A DNA stretch of 64,000 bases from Micromonospora parva (GCF_000718515.1 NZ_JNZS01000012.1:195115-259114); one strand, 5' to 3'. Numbered from the stretch's first letter, positions 1 through 9,108 are shown. Notes: a model not told the origin generated them from the letters alone. A program made the numbers and translations.

Positions 1-1
1 C

Positions 2-2185
2 AGCGCGATGTCCGGTGACATCGTGGTGGAGTTGGCCAACGGCACGTACCGGCTCTCGTCGCCGCTGCGGTTCACCGCCGCCGACTCGGGCAACAACGGC
101 TATCAGGTGATCTGGCGGGCGGCCACCGGCGCGCGTCCGACGATCACCGGCGCGCGGGCGGTCACCGGTTGGTCGCTCGTCGACTCCGGCAGGAACATCT
201 GGCGGGCCAGCGTTCCCGCCGGTCTCGATTCCCGCCAGCTCTACGTCAACGGGGCCGTCGCCACGCGGGCGCGTACCGCGGTGAACCGCTCCGACTTCAC
301 CTTCACCACGTCCGGAATGCGGTTCACCAACAGCGCCCTCAGCTACCTCAACAACCTGGGCAACCAGAACCGTGTCGAGGTGGAGAGCGTCGGTTCGTTC
401 ACCGACCGGTACTCGCCGGTGCAGAGCATCAGCGGGAACTTCCTGACGATGCAGCAGCCCGCGTGGAACAACAACACCTTCGGGTTCGACACCCTCTCCA
501 GCCCGCACCGCGCCGGGCCGTTCTACCTGACCAACGCGTACGAGTTCCTGGACTCGGCGGGGGAGTGGTATCTCAACCCGAGCAACGGCCAGCTCAACTA
601 CATCCCGCTCGCCGGGCAGAACATGAGTTCGGTCAGCGTCGAGCTGCCGCAGTTGCAGTCACTGGTCAACGTCGGGGGCAGCTACGACGCGCCGGCACAC
701 CACATGTCGTTCAGCGGCATCACCTTCACCGGCACCAGCTGGCTCGGCCCCAGCAGCAGCAACGGCTTCGCCGACCAGCAGACCGGCGCCCACATCACCG
801 GCACCTGGTCGCGCCCGTCCGACGCGCTGACCTCCTGCCAGGCCGGCTGCCCCCAGTTCGAGGCGACCCGACCGAACTGGAACCAGATGCCCGCCGCCGT
901 GCAGGTCTCCGCTGCCAACACCATCACCTTCAGCGACTCCCAGTTCGTCAACCTCGGGCAGACGGCGATCGGCATCGGCAACGACGCCAACGCCCACGCC
1001 AGCGGGGTCGGCCTGGGGGCCAGCAACATCACCGTCACGCGCTCCGAGATCGCCCGCAACTCCGCCGGTGGCATCGTGGTCGGCGGTGTGCGGGCCGACG
1101 CCCACCACCCGAGCGACCAGCGGATGGTCAACCGCAACATCACCATCAGCAACAACCGGGTGCACGACCTCGGCCTGGAGTACCGGGGTGTGGTGTCGAT
1201 CCTGACCACCTACGTGAACACGGCACTGGTCTCGCACAACGAGGTCTACAACATGCCGTACACCGGTCTGTCGGTCGGCTACGGCTGGGGAGCCAACGAC
1301 GCCGGCGGCAGCCAGCACTACGCGAACCGGGGGCTGTACAACTACCAGCCCCGCTACACGACGGCGACCACCGCGGCCAACAACCAGGTGATCGGCAACT
1401 ACGTGCACGACGTGATGCAGCAGATGACCGACGGCGGGTGCATCTACACGCTGTCGGCGAACCCGGGCGGGACCATCAACGAGAACTACTGCCTGCGGAC
1501 CAACGGCTGGTTCGGGCTCTACTTCGACGAGGGTTCCCGCTACTACACCGCCCGCAACAACGTGTTCTCCTCCACCGGTACCTGGGCCACCGCCAACTAC
1601 TGGTACGCGGAGAACATGGGCAACTTCACCGTCACCAACAACTGGTCGACGAACAACAGCACGAACGTGACCAACGGTGACCGCGGCAACGTCGTCAACG
1701 GCAACGTCACGGTCACCGGAGGCAGTTGGCCGTCGGGTGCGCAGACGGTGATCAACGCGGCCGGCGTGCAAAGCGGCGGCAGCACCAACCCGCAGAACGT
1801 GCAGATCGTGGGCGTCCAGTCGGGCCGGTGCGCGGAGATCGGCGGGTCGAGCACCACGAACGGCACGCAGGCCCAGCTCTGGGACTGTATCAGCGGGGCC
1901 ACCAACCAGCGGTGGACCCACACGGCCAGCCGGCAGCTCATGGTGTACGGCACCAAGTGCCTGGACGCCTCCGGCCAGGGCACCAGCAACGGCACCACAG
2001 TGGTGATCTGGGACTGCAACGGCCAGGCCAACCAGCAGTGGAACGTCAACGCCAACGGCACGATCACCGGCGTGCAGTCGGGTCTCTGCCTGGACGCCAA
2101 CGGCGCCGGGACGGCGAACGGCACGAAGTTGATTCTCTGGTCCTGCAACGGCGGCACGAACCAGCAGTGGCAGCTGCGCAGCTGA
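2..2185 (+). CDS. Secreted beta-helix protein with C-terminal ricin lectin domain, 5' end missing
   Basis: The frame is open to the left edge, so the start and any signal peptide lie outside the window. The body (to about base 1740) is rich in short Asn/Val/Ile repeats such as NITISNNRVHDL and NNRVHDLGLEYRG, the pattern of right-handed parallel beta-helix (PbH1) carbohydrate-active proteins. From about base 1797 there is a ricin-type (CBM13-like) lectin domain with three QxW repeats (QRW, QQW, QQW) and paired cysteines. The protein probably binds and cleaves a plant polysaccharide outside the cell. The catalytic family cannot be fixed without the N-terminus. It is convergent with the GH32-like gene, with a strong hairpin between them. 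Confidence 0.85.
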   Translation, partial: SAMSGDIVVELANGTYRLSSPLRFTAADSGNNGYQVIWRAATGARPTITGARAVTGWSLVDSGRNIWRASVPAGLDSRQLYVNGAVATRARTAVNRSDFTFTTSGMRFTNSALSYLNNLGNQNRVEVESVGSFTDRYSPVQSISGNFLTMQQPAWNNNTFGFDTLSSPHRAGPFYLTNAYEFLDSAGEWYLNPSNGQLNYIPLAGQNMSSVSVELPQLQSLVNVGGSYDAPAHHMSFSGITFTGTSWLGPSSSNGFADQQTGAHITGTWSRPSDALTSCQAGCPQFEATRPNWNQMPAAVQVSAANTITFSDSQFVNLGQTAIGIGNDANAHASGVGLGASNITVTRSEIARNSAGGIVVGGVRADAHHPSDQRMVNRNITISNNRVHDLGLEYRGVVSILTTYVNTALVSHNEVYNMPYTGLSVGYGWGANDAGGSQHYANRGLYNYQPRYTTATTAANNQVIGNYVHDVMQQMTDGGCIYTLSANPGGTINENYCLRTNGWFGLYFDEGSRYYTARNNVFSSTGTWATANYWYAENMGNFTVTNNWSTNNSTNVTNGDRGNVVNGNVTVTGGSWPSGAQTVINAAGVQSGGSTNPQNVQIVGVQSGRCAEIGGSSTTNGTQAQLWDCISGATNQRWTHTASRQLMVYGTKCLDASGQGTSNGTTVVIWDCNGQANQQWNVNANGTITGVQSGLCLDANGAGTANGTKLILWSCNGGTNQQWQLRS

Positions 2186-2206
2186 CCTGCCGGCTGGGCA
2201 CCGACG

Positions 2207-2241
2207 GGTCCGGGCCGGGGCGACACGCCTCGGCCCGGACC
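2207..2241. terminator. Bidirectional hairpin terminator between convergent genes
   Basis: Arms 2207-2222 and 2226-2241 pair over 16 bp with one G-T wobble and a 3-nt ACA loop. The hairpin lies 22 nt after the stop of the beta-helix gene and 9 nt before the end of the convergent GH32-like gene. There is no T-tract, which is usual for actinobacterial terminators. Confidence 0.75.
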
Positions 2242-2249
2242 TGTCCGGT

Positions 2250-3203
2250 CTACTGCCCGACCGTCGCCCTCGCCGTGTCCACTGTCAGCCCGGTCGCGGC
2301 CCGGTAGCGGACCGGGATCGGGTCGGTGATCTCCCCGACGAACGTGTCGTCGACGTGGTCGAGGAAGCCGATGAGGGACCAGTCGTCGGCGGGTCCGTGG
2401 ACCAGCCGGGGCGCGTACAGGTGCGGGTGGGTGAACGGCTGGGCGGACGCGATGTCCCACGGCCCGAGGGTGCTCTCGCCGGTCGCCACCCAGATCCGGT
2501 GGTCGTCGCGCCGGGCGCTGCCGGTGGCGTCGGTGGAGAACAGCAGCAGCGGTTGCCCGTCGAGGACCGCGACCTGGGGCACCTCGAGGTGACCGAAACC
2601 GGCGGGGGTCGACAGGGGTGGTCGCACCGTCCAGGTCAGCAGGTCGGTGGAGGTGGCGTGGCCGACGACGCCACGGGTGTTCGCCGGCCCGGTGTTGGCG
2701 CGGGCGGTGATGAGCATGTGCCAGCCCTGGCCGTGCGGGTCGGGGAACACCCACGGGTCACGCCAGGCCTGCTCGTACCACAGGTCCGTGTCCAGCAGCT
2801 CATACCAGGTGGGGTCGGCCTGGACGATCGGTTCGCTGCCGTGCCGGTGCCAGGTCATCAGGTCGGCGGAGACGGCCAGCCCGATGCGTTGGACGAGCCC
2901 GTCCTCGGCGCGACCGACACCGGTGTAGAACAGGTACCACAGTCCGTCCGGCCCGCGCACTGTGCAGCCCGTCCAGGTCGCCAGGTCGTCCCAGCCGGGC
3001 GGGTCGGCGGGGACCAGGGCGTCGGCGACCAGCCGCCACGAGCGCAGGTCCGTCGAGACGGCGTGGCCGATCGTGGCCCGGCGGTGGCGGCGGTGCGGGT
3101 CGTGCAGGGCACGGGACGCGCGCAGGAAGAACACGTGCCAGAGGCCGTTGTCGTCCCGCGCGTACCAGCTGTCCCACACCCAGTGGTCGGGTAGACGAAG
3201 CAT
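2250..3203 (-). CDS. GH32-like five-bladed beta-propeller glycoside hydrolase
   Basis: A 317-residue protein with no signal peptide, so it probably acts in the cytoplasm on an imported oligosaccharide. Features of the GH32/GH43/GH68 clan are an N-terminal Asp in WDSWYARDDNG (D11, nucleophile position), RDPWVF (D149, the RDP motif) and EVPQ (E207, the acid/base position). Repeated ST-DL-W strands mark propeller blades. Start ATG at 3203 was chosen because the family-like sequence begins there; the longer open frame upstream is not protein-like. A palindrome matching the operator of the LacI locus lies 17 bp upstream of the start. This, together with the next-door LacI/ABC genes, suggests a fructan-type or related oligosaccharide as substrate, but that is inference. 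Family assignment is moderately sure. Confidence 0.8.
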   Translation of the reverse strand: MLRLPDHWVWDSWYARDDNGLWHVFFLRASRALHDPHRRHRRATIGHAVSTDLRSWRLVADALVPADPPGWDDLATWTGCTVRGPDGLWYLFYTGVGRAEDGLVQRIGLAVSADLMTWHRHGSEPIVQADPTWYELLDTDLWYEQAWRDPWVFPDPHGQGWHMLITARANTGPANTRGVVGHATSTDLLTWTVRPPLSTPAGFGHLEVPQVAVLDGQPLLLFSTDATGSARRDDHRIWVATGESTLGPWDIASAQPFTHPHLYAPRLVHGPADDWSLIGFLDHVDDTFVGEITDPIPVRYRAATGLTVDTARATVGQ

Positions 3204-3219
3204 GGTCGGAAACCTAGCA

Positions 3220-3233
3220 CTAAACCGTTTTAG
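3220..3233. promoter_or_regulatory. LacI-type operator before the GH32-like gene
   Basis: CTAAACCGTTTTAG is a near-palindrome 17 bp upstream of the GH32-like start codon. It matches the core of the perfect repeats at 4466-4481 and 17528-17543, so the neighbouring LacI protein probably represses this gene. Confidence 0.65.
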
Positions 3234-3276
3234 CGTCGGTCCAGGCCAGCCCGGCGGTACGGTCGTGGGCCGTTGG

Positions 3277-4302
3277 TCAGCCGGCCGGGGGCGCGAGGGA
3301 CCGGCGTCGGCGCAGCGGCATCCCCACCAGCGCGGGCTCGGCGACGCCGCCGTCCAGGAGCAGTTCGACAGCACGCCGCCCCATCTGCTCGTGCGGCAGG
3401 GCCGTGGTGGCCAGACTGGGCCGCAACCAGGCGGCGATCGGGTCGTCGTCGAACGAGATGACCGAGATGTCCTCCGGGACGGTCAGCCCCGCCTCGCCGA
3501 GCGCCTGGTAGGCGCCGAAGGCCAACCGGTCGTTCATGCAGATGACCGCGCTGGGGCGCTTCGGCTTGCTCAACAGGCCGCGCATGGCGGCGTACCCGTG
3601 CTCGGGCAACCACTCGGTGCAGAAGCACTCGGCCAGCAGGCTGACGTCCGCCTCGTCCAGGGTCTGCCGGATGCCGTGCAGCCGGGCGCTGGCGGCGAGC
3701 GAGACCTCCGGGTCGTCCTCCTTGAGCCGGTTGCGGCCGATGAGCGCGATCGCGTCGCGGTGGCCGAGCTCCAGCAGGGCGGCGGCGACGGAGCGGCCGG
3801 CCCCCTCGTCGTCGGGGACCACGCTGGGCAGACCGTCGGGGCTGGTGGCGTTGAGCAGCACCACCGGTCCGCCGAGGATGGCCGCGGGCACCGAAAGCCG
3901 TCGGGTCGCCATCGCCGCGTAGATCACCCCGTCGACCTGTCGGTCCAGGACGGCCTCGATGGCGTACTGCTCGAAGGTGGCGTCGCCCTGCGTCTCGGTG
4001 ATGAGCAGGACGTGGTCGCGTTCGCGGGCCGCGTCGAGAGCGCCACGGATGAGGTCACCGGCGAACCGGGTGGTGGCCACGATGTCGGAGACGAACGCGA
4101 TGGTGGCCGTCTTGCGGGTGCGGAGGCTGCGCGCGGCGAGGTTGGGCCGGTAGCCCAGCTCCTCGGCGGCGGCGAACACCCGCTGGTGCGCCTCGGCCGA
4201 GAGTCGGGTGCCCTCCCTGCCGTTGAGCACCATCGACGCGGCGGTCTTGGACAGCCCGGCTCTGCGCGCGACGTCGGCGAGTGTTGCTCTGTTGCGGCCC
4301 AT
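3277..4302 (-). CDS. LacI-family transcriptional regulator
   Basis: A 341-residue repressor. The N-terminal helix-turn-helix reads TLADVARRAGLSKTAASMVLNG (about residues 6-28), followed by the hinge helix and a periplasmic-binding-protein-like sensor domain from about residue 60 to 330. The order HTH, hinge, sugar-binding domain and the length fit LacI/GalR proteins exactly. It is divergent from the ABC importer and lies upstream of the GH32-like gene on the same strand. Palindromes fitting a LacI dimer occur in the shared intergenic region (4466-4481), before the GH32-like gene (3220-3233) and before the esterase (17528-17543). The likely role is to repress these genes until their sugar appears. 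The effector sugar is unknown. Confidence 0.92.
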   Translation of the reverse strand: MGRNRATLADVARRAGLSKTAASMVLNGREGTRLSAEAHQRVFAAAEELGYRPNLAARSLRTRKTATIAFVSDIVATTRFAGDLIRGALDAARERDHVLLITETQGDATFEQYAIEAVLDRQVDGVIYAAMATRRLSVPAAILGGPVVLLNATSPDGLPSVVPDDEGAGRSVAAALLELGHRDAIALIGRNRLKEDDPEVSLAASARLHGIRQTLDEADVSLLAECFCTEWLPEHGYAAMRGLLSKPKRPSAVICMNDRLAFGAYQALGEAGLTVPEDISVISFDDDPIAAWLRPSLATTALPHEQMGRRAVELLLDGGVAEPALVGMPLRRRRSLAPPAG

Positions 4303-4465
4303 CAGTCCTCCGAATCAGGCGCGGTGCCGCAGGCACCGCTCCCGCCCATCATGATGCGTCGCCGCCCAGGATCCAGCGCCGGTCGTGTCGGTGCGGTGTG
4401 AACCCGACGTTTCCGCACCGTTGCCAAGTTGTCCTTGACAGCTTCCCGTGCCACGCGCATGCTCT

Positions 4466-4481
4466 GCTAAATCAGTTTAGC
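4466..4481. promoter_or_regulatory. LacI-type operator in the lacI/ABC intergenic region
   Basis: GCTAAATCAGTTTAGC is a 16-bp palindrome with one central mismatch pair. It sits in the 371-bp space between the divergent LacI gene and the binding-protein gene, and its reverse complement occurs exactly at 17528-17543. Apart from this site and the ribosome binding site at 4661-4666, I see nothing else in 4303-4673. Confidence 0.75.
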
Positions 4482-4673
4482 GACCACTTCTGGTGCATCC
4501 AGAGGCGCCTTCGGTGGCCGTGCCGGCTTCTTTTCCGCTGACGGTACGGGTGCTGCGCCCGGGCGGCAGGTCACGGCGTACGTGTCGTGGCCCCACCCGG
4601 TCGCGCTGGTCCCGGTGGAGCCGTCGCGCGGCCATGGGTCGCGGGACGCGTGGAGATGTCAAGGAGTCATGAA

Positions 4674-6029
4674 ATGGCAGAATTGCTGACAAGGTTTCCG
4701 CGACGGAGAACGGTGCTCCTCGCGTCGCTGCTGGCGGTCGGGATGACCGCGACGGCCTGCAGCGCCCCGGGCGAGGACCGGTCGTCGACCCAGAAGTCCG
4801 ATGCCGCCGTCACGACGGAGCTGGGGACCGACCCGATCACCTTGGAGATGTACGCCGAGACCGGCTTCCCGCTGGCCAAGGCGTTGGCCGAGGAGTTCTC
4901 CAAGCAGCACTCGAACGTCAAGTTCAACATCCGTGAGGACCAGTTCACGGTGATCGTGGAGAACGCGCCCCGGGTGATGGCCTCGGACAACTCGCCCGAC
5001 ATCATCCGGCTCCCCACCATGGTCGACCTGGTCAAGGACGACCTGCTCAAGAACCTCGACCCGTACTTCACCGCGTACGGCTGGGACAAGTTCCCCGCCT
5101 CGCAGCTCGTGCAGCTGCGCGTCGGTGAGAACACCCGGGGCACCGGCTCGCTGTTCGGGATGGGGCTCGGCTACAGCGTCACCGGCGTGTTCTACAACAA
5201 GAAGCTGGCCAGCCAGATCGGCATGACCCAGCCGCCGGCCACCGTGGCCGAGTTCGAGCAGTTGCTGGCCAAGGCGAAGACCGGCGGGGTCCAGCCGATC
5301 ATGCAGTTCAACAAGAACACCGCCGGCATCAACTTCCCGCACCAGGCGCTGCAGAACCAGTTCGGTGACCCGGCCCAGGTCGCCGACTGGATCTTCCAGA
5401 AGCCGGGGGCCACGTTCGACACCCCGGCCGCCCTGAAGGCCACCCAGACCATCCAGAAGTGGGCGCAGGCCGGCTACTTCCCGAAGGACGCCAACGCCAT
5501 CGACTACGCCGGCATGGTGGGGGAGTTCCAGAAGGGCAACGGCCTGTTCATGTTCAACGGTGACTGGGAGTCGGCGAACCTCGACAAGTCGATGCCCGGC
5601 AACGTCGGCTTCTTCCTGTTCCCCACCGAGTCCCCCGGTGGAAAGCACGTGGCGATGTCCGCCCCGAACACCTTCGGCGTCTCCGCCAAGGCGAAGAACC
5701 CGGACGCCGCCGCGTACTTCCTGAACTGGGTGCACACCAACGCCAAGGCCCGGGAGATCTCGGTGACTGTCGGCGGCTCGAGCCCCGGCGGCCCGAGCGA
5801 CCTGCCGGTGCCGGCCGCCGCCCCGAACACCGTGCTCGCCGAGACCCTCAAGGCGTCGCAGCAGCTCGGCGCGGAGAACGGCGCTGTGGACTTCACCGCG
5901 AACGCGACCGGCGGCATCTTCGCCGCCGCGATCACCCCGGAGATGCAGAAGCTGATCGCCGGCCAGCAGACGCCCGAGGGGTACGTGAAGGCGGTCCAGG
6001 CCGAGTACCAGAAGGAACTGTCCCGATGA
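4674..6029 (+). CDS. Sugar ABC transporter substrate-binding lipoprotein
   Basis: A 451-residue extracellular solute-binding protein of the family-1 (MalE-like) type. It has a twin-Arg-containing N-terminus (RRRTVLLASLLAVGM), a hydrophobic stretch and Cys29 in TATACSAPG as the likely lipidated residue; the lipobox is slightly atypical. The body has the usual markers: YAETGFPLAKALAEEF, GVFYNKKL and a late MFNGDWES. The start at 4674 is supported by AAGGAG at 4661-4666, 7 nt upstream. Its stop overlaps the next permease by 4 nt (ATGA). It captures a sugar or oligosaccharide and delivers it to the two permeases. The substrate is not evident; the GH32-like enzyme in the same regulon hints at an oligosaccharide. 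Confidence 0.92.
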   Translation: MAELLTRFPRRRTVLLASLLAVGMTATACSAPGEDRSSTQKSDAAVTTELGTDPITLEMYAETGFPLAKALAEEFSKQHSNVKFNIREDQFTVIVENAPRVMASDNSPDIIRLPTMVDLVKDDLLKNLDPYFTAYGWDKFPASQLVQLRVGENTRGTGSLFGMGLGYSVTGVFYNKKLASQIGMTQPPATVAEFEQLLAKAKTGGVQPIMQFNKNTAGINFPHQALQNQFGDPAQVADWIFQKPGATFDTPAALKATQTIQKWAQAGYFPKDANAIDYAGMVGEFQKGNGLFMFNGDWESANLDKSMPGNVGFFLFPTESPGGKHVAMSAPNTFGVSAKAKNPDAAAYFLNWVHTNAKAREISVTVGGSSPGGPSDLPVPAAAPNTVLAETLKASQQLGAENGAVDFTANATGGIFAAAITPEMQKLIAGQQTPEGYVKAVQAEYQKELSR

Positions 6030-6979
6030 CGTCTGCCCTCGGCAGCGCACCAACCGGGCGCGACGATCGTCGCGCCCGTCCGACCCCCACGCGGGCCCAC
6101 CGTTCTCGGTGGGCCCGCGCGGCCGGGACCGGCTGGTTGTACGTCCTGCCCGCCCTGGTGATGTACGCGGTGTTCGTCCTGCGCCCGCTCGTCCTGACGC
6201 TGCAGTACTCGCTCTACGACTGGAACGGCATCGGGGTGGCCCGCTGGGTGGGCCTGGACAACTACCTCACCGTCTTCACCGACAGCGACCTGCTGAAGAT
6301 CATCGGCAACGCGATCGTCCTGATCGTCTTCTTCAGCTTCATCCCGGTCGCGCTCGGGCTGTTGGTGGCGAGCATGGTCCGCCGGATCACCACCGGCCCG
6401 TTCGGCACCGTCGTCCGGACCATCCTGTTCCTGCCGCAGGTCATCCCCCTGGTGGCGGCGGGCATCGCGTGGAGCTGGCTGCTTTCCTCGAACGGTCTGG
6501 TCAACCAGGTGCTGCGGGCGGTCGGGCTGGGTGGCGTCGCCCGCGCCTGGCTCGGCGACTTCGACACGGCGCTGCCCGCCGTCGGCGTCATCGGGGCCTG
6601 GGTCCTGCTCGGCCTCTGCACGATCCTGCTGGTGACCGGCATGAGCAAGATTGATCCGGCGCTGTACGAGGCCGCCCGCCTGGACGGCGCCGGTCCGTTC
6701 CGCGAGTTCTTCGCCGTGACCCTGCCCAGCCTGCGCCAGGAGATCGGCGTCTGCCTCACCGTGACCATCATCGCGGCCTTGGCGAGCTTCGACATCGTCT
6801 ACATCTCCACCAGCGGCGGGCCCGGCCTCCAGACCACGGTGCCGGGTCTGGAGATCTACCGGCTGGCCTTCTCGCAACGGCAGGTGGGCCTCGCCTCGGC
6901 GCTCGCTGTCGTGCTGATGCTGCTGGTGCTGGCGTGTGTGCTGCCGATCCAGCGGCTCAGCCGAGGGGAGAAGTCGTGA
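6026..6979 (+). CDS. Sugar ABC transporter permease, MalF type
   Basis: A 317-residue inner-membrane permease with six predicted helices. The first begins at WLYVLPALVMYAVFVLRPL, and the family loop EAARLDGAGPFREFFAVTLP (the EAA motif that docks the ATPase) lies near residues 214-233. It overlaps the binding-protein gene by ATGA and the next permease by GTGA, so the three are one transcript. No ATP-binding subunit is encoded in this cluster. In actinomycetes such CUT1 importers commonly use a shared MsiK-type ATPase encoded elsewhere, which is probably the case here. A perfect 13-bp hairpin (6090-6119) lies inside the first 100 nt of the gene. Confidence 0.93.
   Translation: MTSALGSAPTGRDDRRARPTPTRAHRSRWARAAGTGWLYVLPALVMYAVFVLRPLVLTLQYSLYDWNGIGVARWVGLDNYLTVFTDSDLLKIIGNAIVLIVFFSFIPVALGLLVASMVRRITTGPFGTVVRTILFLPQVIPLVAAGIAWSWLLSSNGLVNQVLRAVGLGGVARAWLGDFDTALPAVGVIGAWVLLGLCTILLVTGMSKIDPALYEAARLDGAGPFREFFAVTLPSLRQEIGVCLTVTIIAALASFDIVYISTSGGPGLQTTVPGLEIYRLAFSQRQVGLASALAVVLMLLVLACVLPIQRLSRGEKS
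6090..6119 (+). repeat. Intragenic stem-loop at the start of the MalF-type permease gene
   Basis: Arms 6090-6102 and 6107-6119 pair perfectly over 13 bp (11 of them G-C) around a TTCT loop. The hairpin begins about 60 nt after the binding-protein stop. It may slow transcription or protect the upstream mRNA, so that more binding protein than permease is made. That role is inference. Confidence 0.6.
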
Positions 6980-7800
6980 ACCTGACCCGACGCGAACAGC
7001 TGACCGGGCGTGTCTTCCTGATCGCCCTGATCGTCGTGACCCTGCTGCCGTTCGTGAGCATGTTGTCGGCGGCGTTGCAGCCGCGTGGCACCGTGCCCAG
7101 CGGGCTCGACTGGCCGTCCGACCCGCAGTGGGGGAACTTCGCCGATGCCTTCACCGCCGCGAACATGGGCGCCCTGCTCCGGTCCAGCCTGCTCATCGTG
7201 GCCGGTGTCGTGCCGGTGTCGGTGCTCATCGCGACCATGGCCGGCTTCGGCCTCGGTCAGTTGCGGGTGCCCGGTGGCCGGCTCGTCTTCGGCCTCTTCC
7301 TGCTGGGTCTGACCCTGCCGTTCGAGGCCGTGGTGACGCCGCTCTACTACCAGATGCAGGATCTCGGCCTGCTCAACACGCGCTGGGCCATCATCCTGCC
7401 GCTGATCGGCCTGTACATGCCGTTCGCGGTGTTCTGGATGCGGGCGCACTTCACCAACGTGCCGGTCGAGTTGACCGAGGCGGCCCGGGTGGACGGCAGC
7501 AGCACGTGGCAGTTGTTCTGGCGGGTCCAGGTGCCGCTGGCCCGGCCGGCGATCGCCTCGCTGACCATCCTGATGTTCCTCTGGACGTGGAACCAGTTCC
7601 TGCTCGCCATCGTCCTGGTCGACGACGCCACCAAACGCACCATGGCCGGGGCGCTGGGCGCGTTCCAGGGCCAGTGGGGCACCGACCTGGTGCTGCTGTG
7701 TGCCGGGTCGCTGCTGATCCTGACCCCGACCCTCATCGTCTTCCTGATCTTCCAGCGACAGTTCATCAAGGCCCTGATCCAGGGGTCAGTGAAGGGGTAG
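6976..7800 (+). CDS. Sugar ABC transporter permease, MalG type
   Basis: A 274-residue permease of the CUT1 carbohydrate-uptake family, partner of the MalF-type protein. It starts with GTG at 6976, overlapping the previous stop (GTGA), with GAGGGGAG at 6962-6969 as ribosome binding site. Residues about 8-30 (VFLIALIVVTLLPFVSMLSAAL) form the first membrane helix. The EAA loop reads LTEAARVDGSSTWQLFWRV, about residues 167-185. A C-terminal FQRQFIKALIQGSVKG is typical of MalG-like proteins. It forms the channel with its partner and needs an ATPase from elsewhere. The serine hydrolase gene follows after 3 nt. Confidence 0.94.
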   Translation: MNLTRREQLTGRVFLIALIVVTLLPFVSMLSAALQPRGTVPSGLDWPSDPQWGNFADAFTAANMGALLRSSLLIVAGVVPVSVLIATMAGFGLGQLRVPGGRLVFGLFLLGLTLPFEAVVTPLYYQMQDLGLLNTRWAIILPLIGLYMPFAVFWMRAHFTNVPVELTEAARVDGSSTWQLFWRVQVPLARPAIASLTILMFLWTWNQFLLAIVLVDDATKRTMAGALGAFQGQWGTDLVLLCAGSLLILTPTLIVFLIFQRQFIKALIQGSVKG

Positions 7801-7803
7801 GCA

Positions 7804-8964
7804 GTGGTCACACAGCCACAGATCCACGGCGACGTCGCCGACCGCTACGGGCGCGTCGCGGACGTCTTCCGGGACAACTTCACAGCGCGGGGCGAGGTCG
7901 GCGCCGCGGTCACCGTCTACGTGCGGGGCCGCAAGGTCGTCGACCTGTACGGCGGGGTCGCCGACACCCGGACCGGCCGGCAGTGGGACAGGGACACACC
8001 CGTCGTCGTCTTCTCCTGCACCAAGGGAATGCTGGCGATCTGCGCGTACCTGCTGGTCCAACAGGGCCGGCTCGACCTCGACGCGCCGGTGACGCGCTAC
8101 TGGCCGGGGTTCGGACAGCACGGCAAGGCGCACATCCCGGTGCGCTGGCTGCTCACGCACCAGGCCGGTCTGCCCGCGTTGGACCGACCCCTGACCCTCG
8201 ACGAGGTCCTGGCGTGGGACCCGGTGATCAAGGCGATCGAGGCGCAGGCCCCGTTGTGGGAGCCGGGCACGGCACACGGCTACCACCCGATGACCTACGG
8301 CTGGCTGGTCGGAGAGGTGATCCACCGCATCACCGGCCAACTACCCGGCGCGTTCTTCGCCGACACGCTCGCGGGCCCGCTCGGCCTGCGCACCTGGCTC
8401 GGGCTTCCGGCCGCCGAGAGTGACACCGTCGCCTGGGGCCTGGCGCCGCCGCCGGACCCGGACCCGTTCGAGGACCCGGTCGCCGAACGCGGCATCACCA
8501 TGGGGGGCGCTTTCGCCTTCCCCGCCGACGCCGACGGCCTGGTGAGCTTCAACGACGACGCCATCCGGGCCGCCGGTGTTCCGGGCGCGGGCGCGGTGAG
8601 CACCGCGGACGGCCTCGCCCGCCTCTACGCCGCCTGCGTCTCCGATCTGCCGGGTCAGGCCGGACCGCTGCTCACGTCCGCGTCGGTGCACGACGCTGTC
8701 GTCGTCCGTTCGCGCGGCCAACAGCGACACGGTCCGCCGGACACCGGGCAGCGATGGGGCACCGGCTTCCTGCTGCACTCGCCGCCGGCCCGGCCCCTGC
8801 TCGGTGAGCGCAGCTTCGGCCACGACGGCGCGGGCGGGAACCTGGCCTTCGCCGACGCCGAGCACCAGGTGGGATTCGGCTACGTGGTCAACCAGATGCG
8901 GGGGATGGGCGACGAGCGGGCGAACCGGCTAACCGCCGCCCTCCGCACCTGCCTCGAAACCTGA
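7804..8964 (+). CDS. Serine hydrolase, class C beta-lactamase/esterase-like
   Basis: A 386-residue cytoplasmic protein of the beta-lactamase-related family (EstB-like esterases). SCTK at residues 71-74 gives the SxxK nucleophile and base. HGYHPMTYGWLVGEVI carries the Tyr of the second motif, and a C-terminal FGHDGAGGNLAFAD matches the HxG-type third motif. No signal peptide is seen. The GTG start at 7804 is 3 nt after the permease stop, so it is the last gene of the ABC operon. A plausible job is removing acyl or other ester groups from the imported sugar, but these enzymes are promiscuous and the substrate is unknown. Confidence 0.85.
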   Translation: MVTQPQIHGDVADRYGRVADVFRDNFTARGEVGAAVTVYVRGRKVVDLYGGVADTRTGRQWDRDTPVVVFSCTKGMLAICAYLLVQQGRLDLDAPVTRYWPGFGQHGKAHIPVRWLLTHQAGLPALDRPLTLDEVLAWDPVIKAIEAQAPLWEPGTAHGYHPMTYGWLVGEVIHRITGQLPGAFFADTLAGPLGLRTWLGLPAAESDTVAWGLAPPPDPDPFEDPVAERGITMGGAFAFPADADGLVSFNDDAIRAAGVPGAGAVSTADGLARLYAACVSDLPGQAGPLLTSASVHDAVVVRSRGQQRHGPPDTGQRWGTGFLLHSPPARPLLGERSFGHDGAGGNLAFADAEHQVGFGYVVNQMRGMGDERANRLTAALRTCLET

Positions 8965-8978
8965 CCCGGGCCGCCCCA

Positions 8979-9007
8979 CCCCACCCCGGCCCGCCACCGG
9001 GGTGGGG
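8979..9007 (+). terminator. Hairpin terminator after the ABC/serine hydrolase operon
   Basis: Arms 8979-8989 and 8997-9007 pair perfectly over 11 bp with a 7-nt loop and are followed by TTT. It ends the operon and separates it from the GH43 gene. Confidence 0.75.
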
Positions 9008-9083
9008 TTTCGGCGTGGCCAACCGTCCACTGTGGAACGGAGGGATGTTACGGGGATACTTCGGGCACGTTTCATCGATAGTC

Positions 9084-9108
9084 TTGACAGGTGTTGTTAG
9101 CGATAACA
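9084..9108 (+). promoter_or_regulatory. Promoter -35 box and arabinose-type operator before the GH43 gene
   Basis: TTGACA at 9084-9089 is a consensus -35. TGTTAGCGATAACA at 9095-9108 is a near-perfect palindrome belonging to the same family as the sites at araB and before the last gene of the window. A repressor bound here would block the promoter. Because transcription should start downstream of this site, the ATG at 9111 is unlikely to be the start codon of the gene. Confidence 0.7.
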
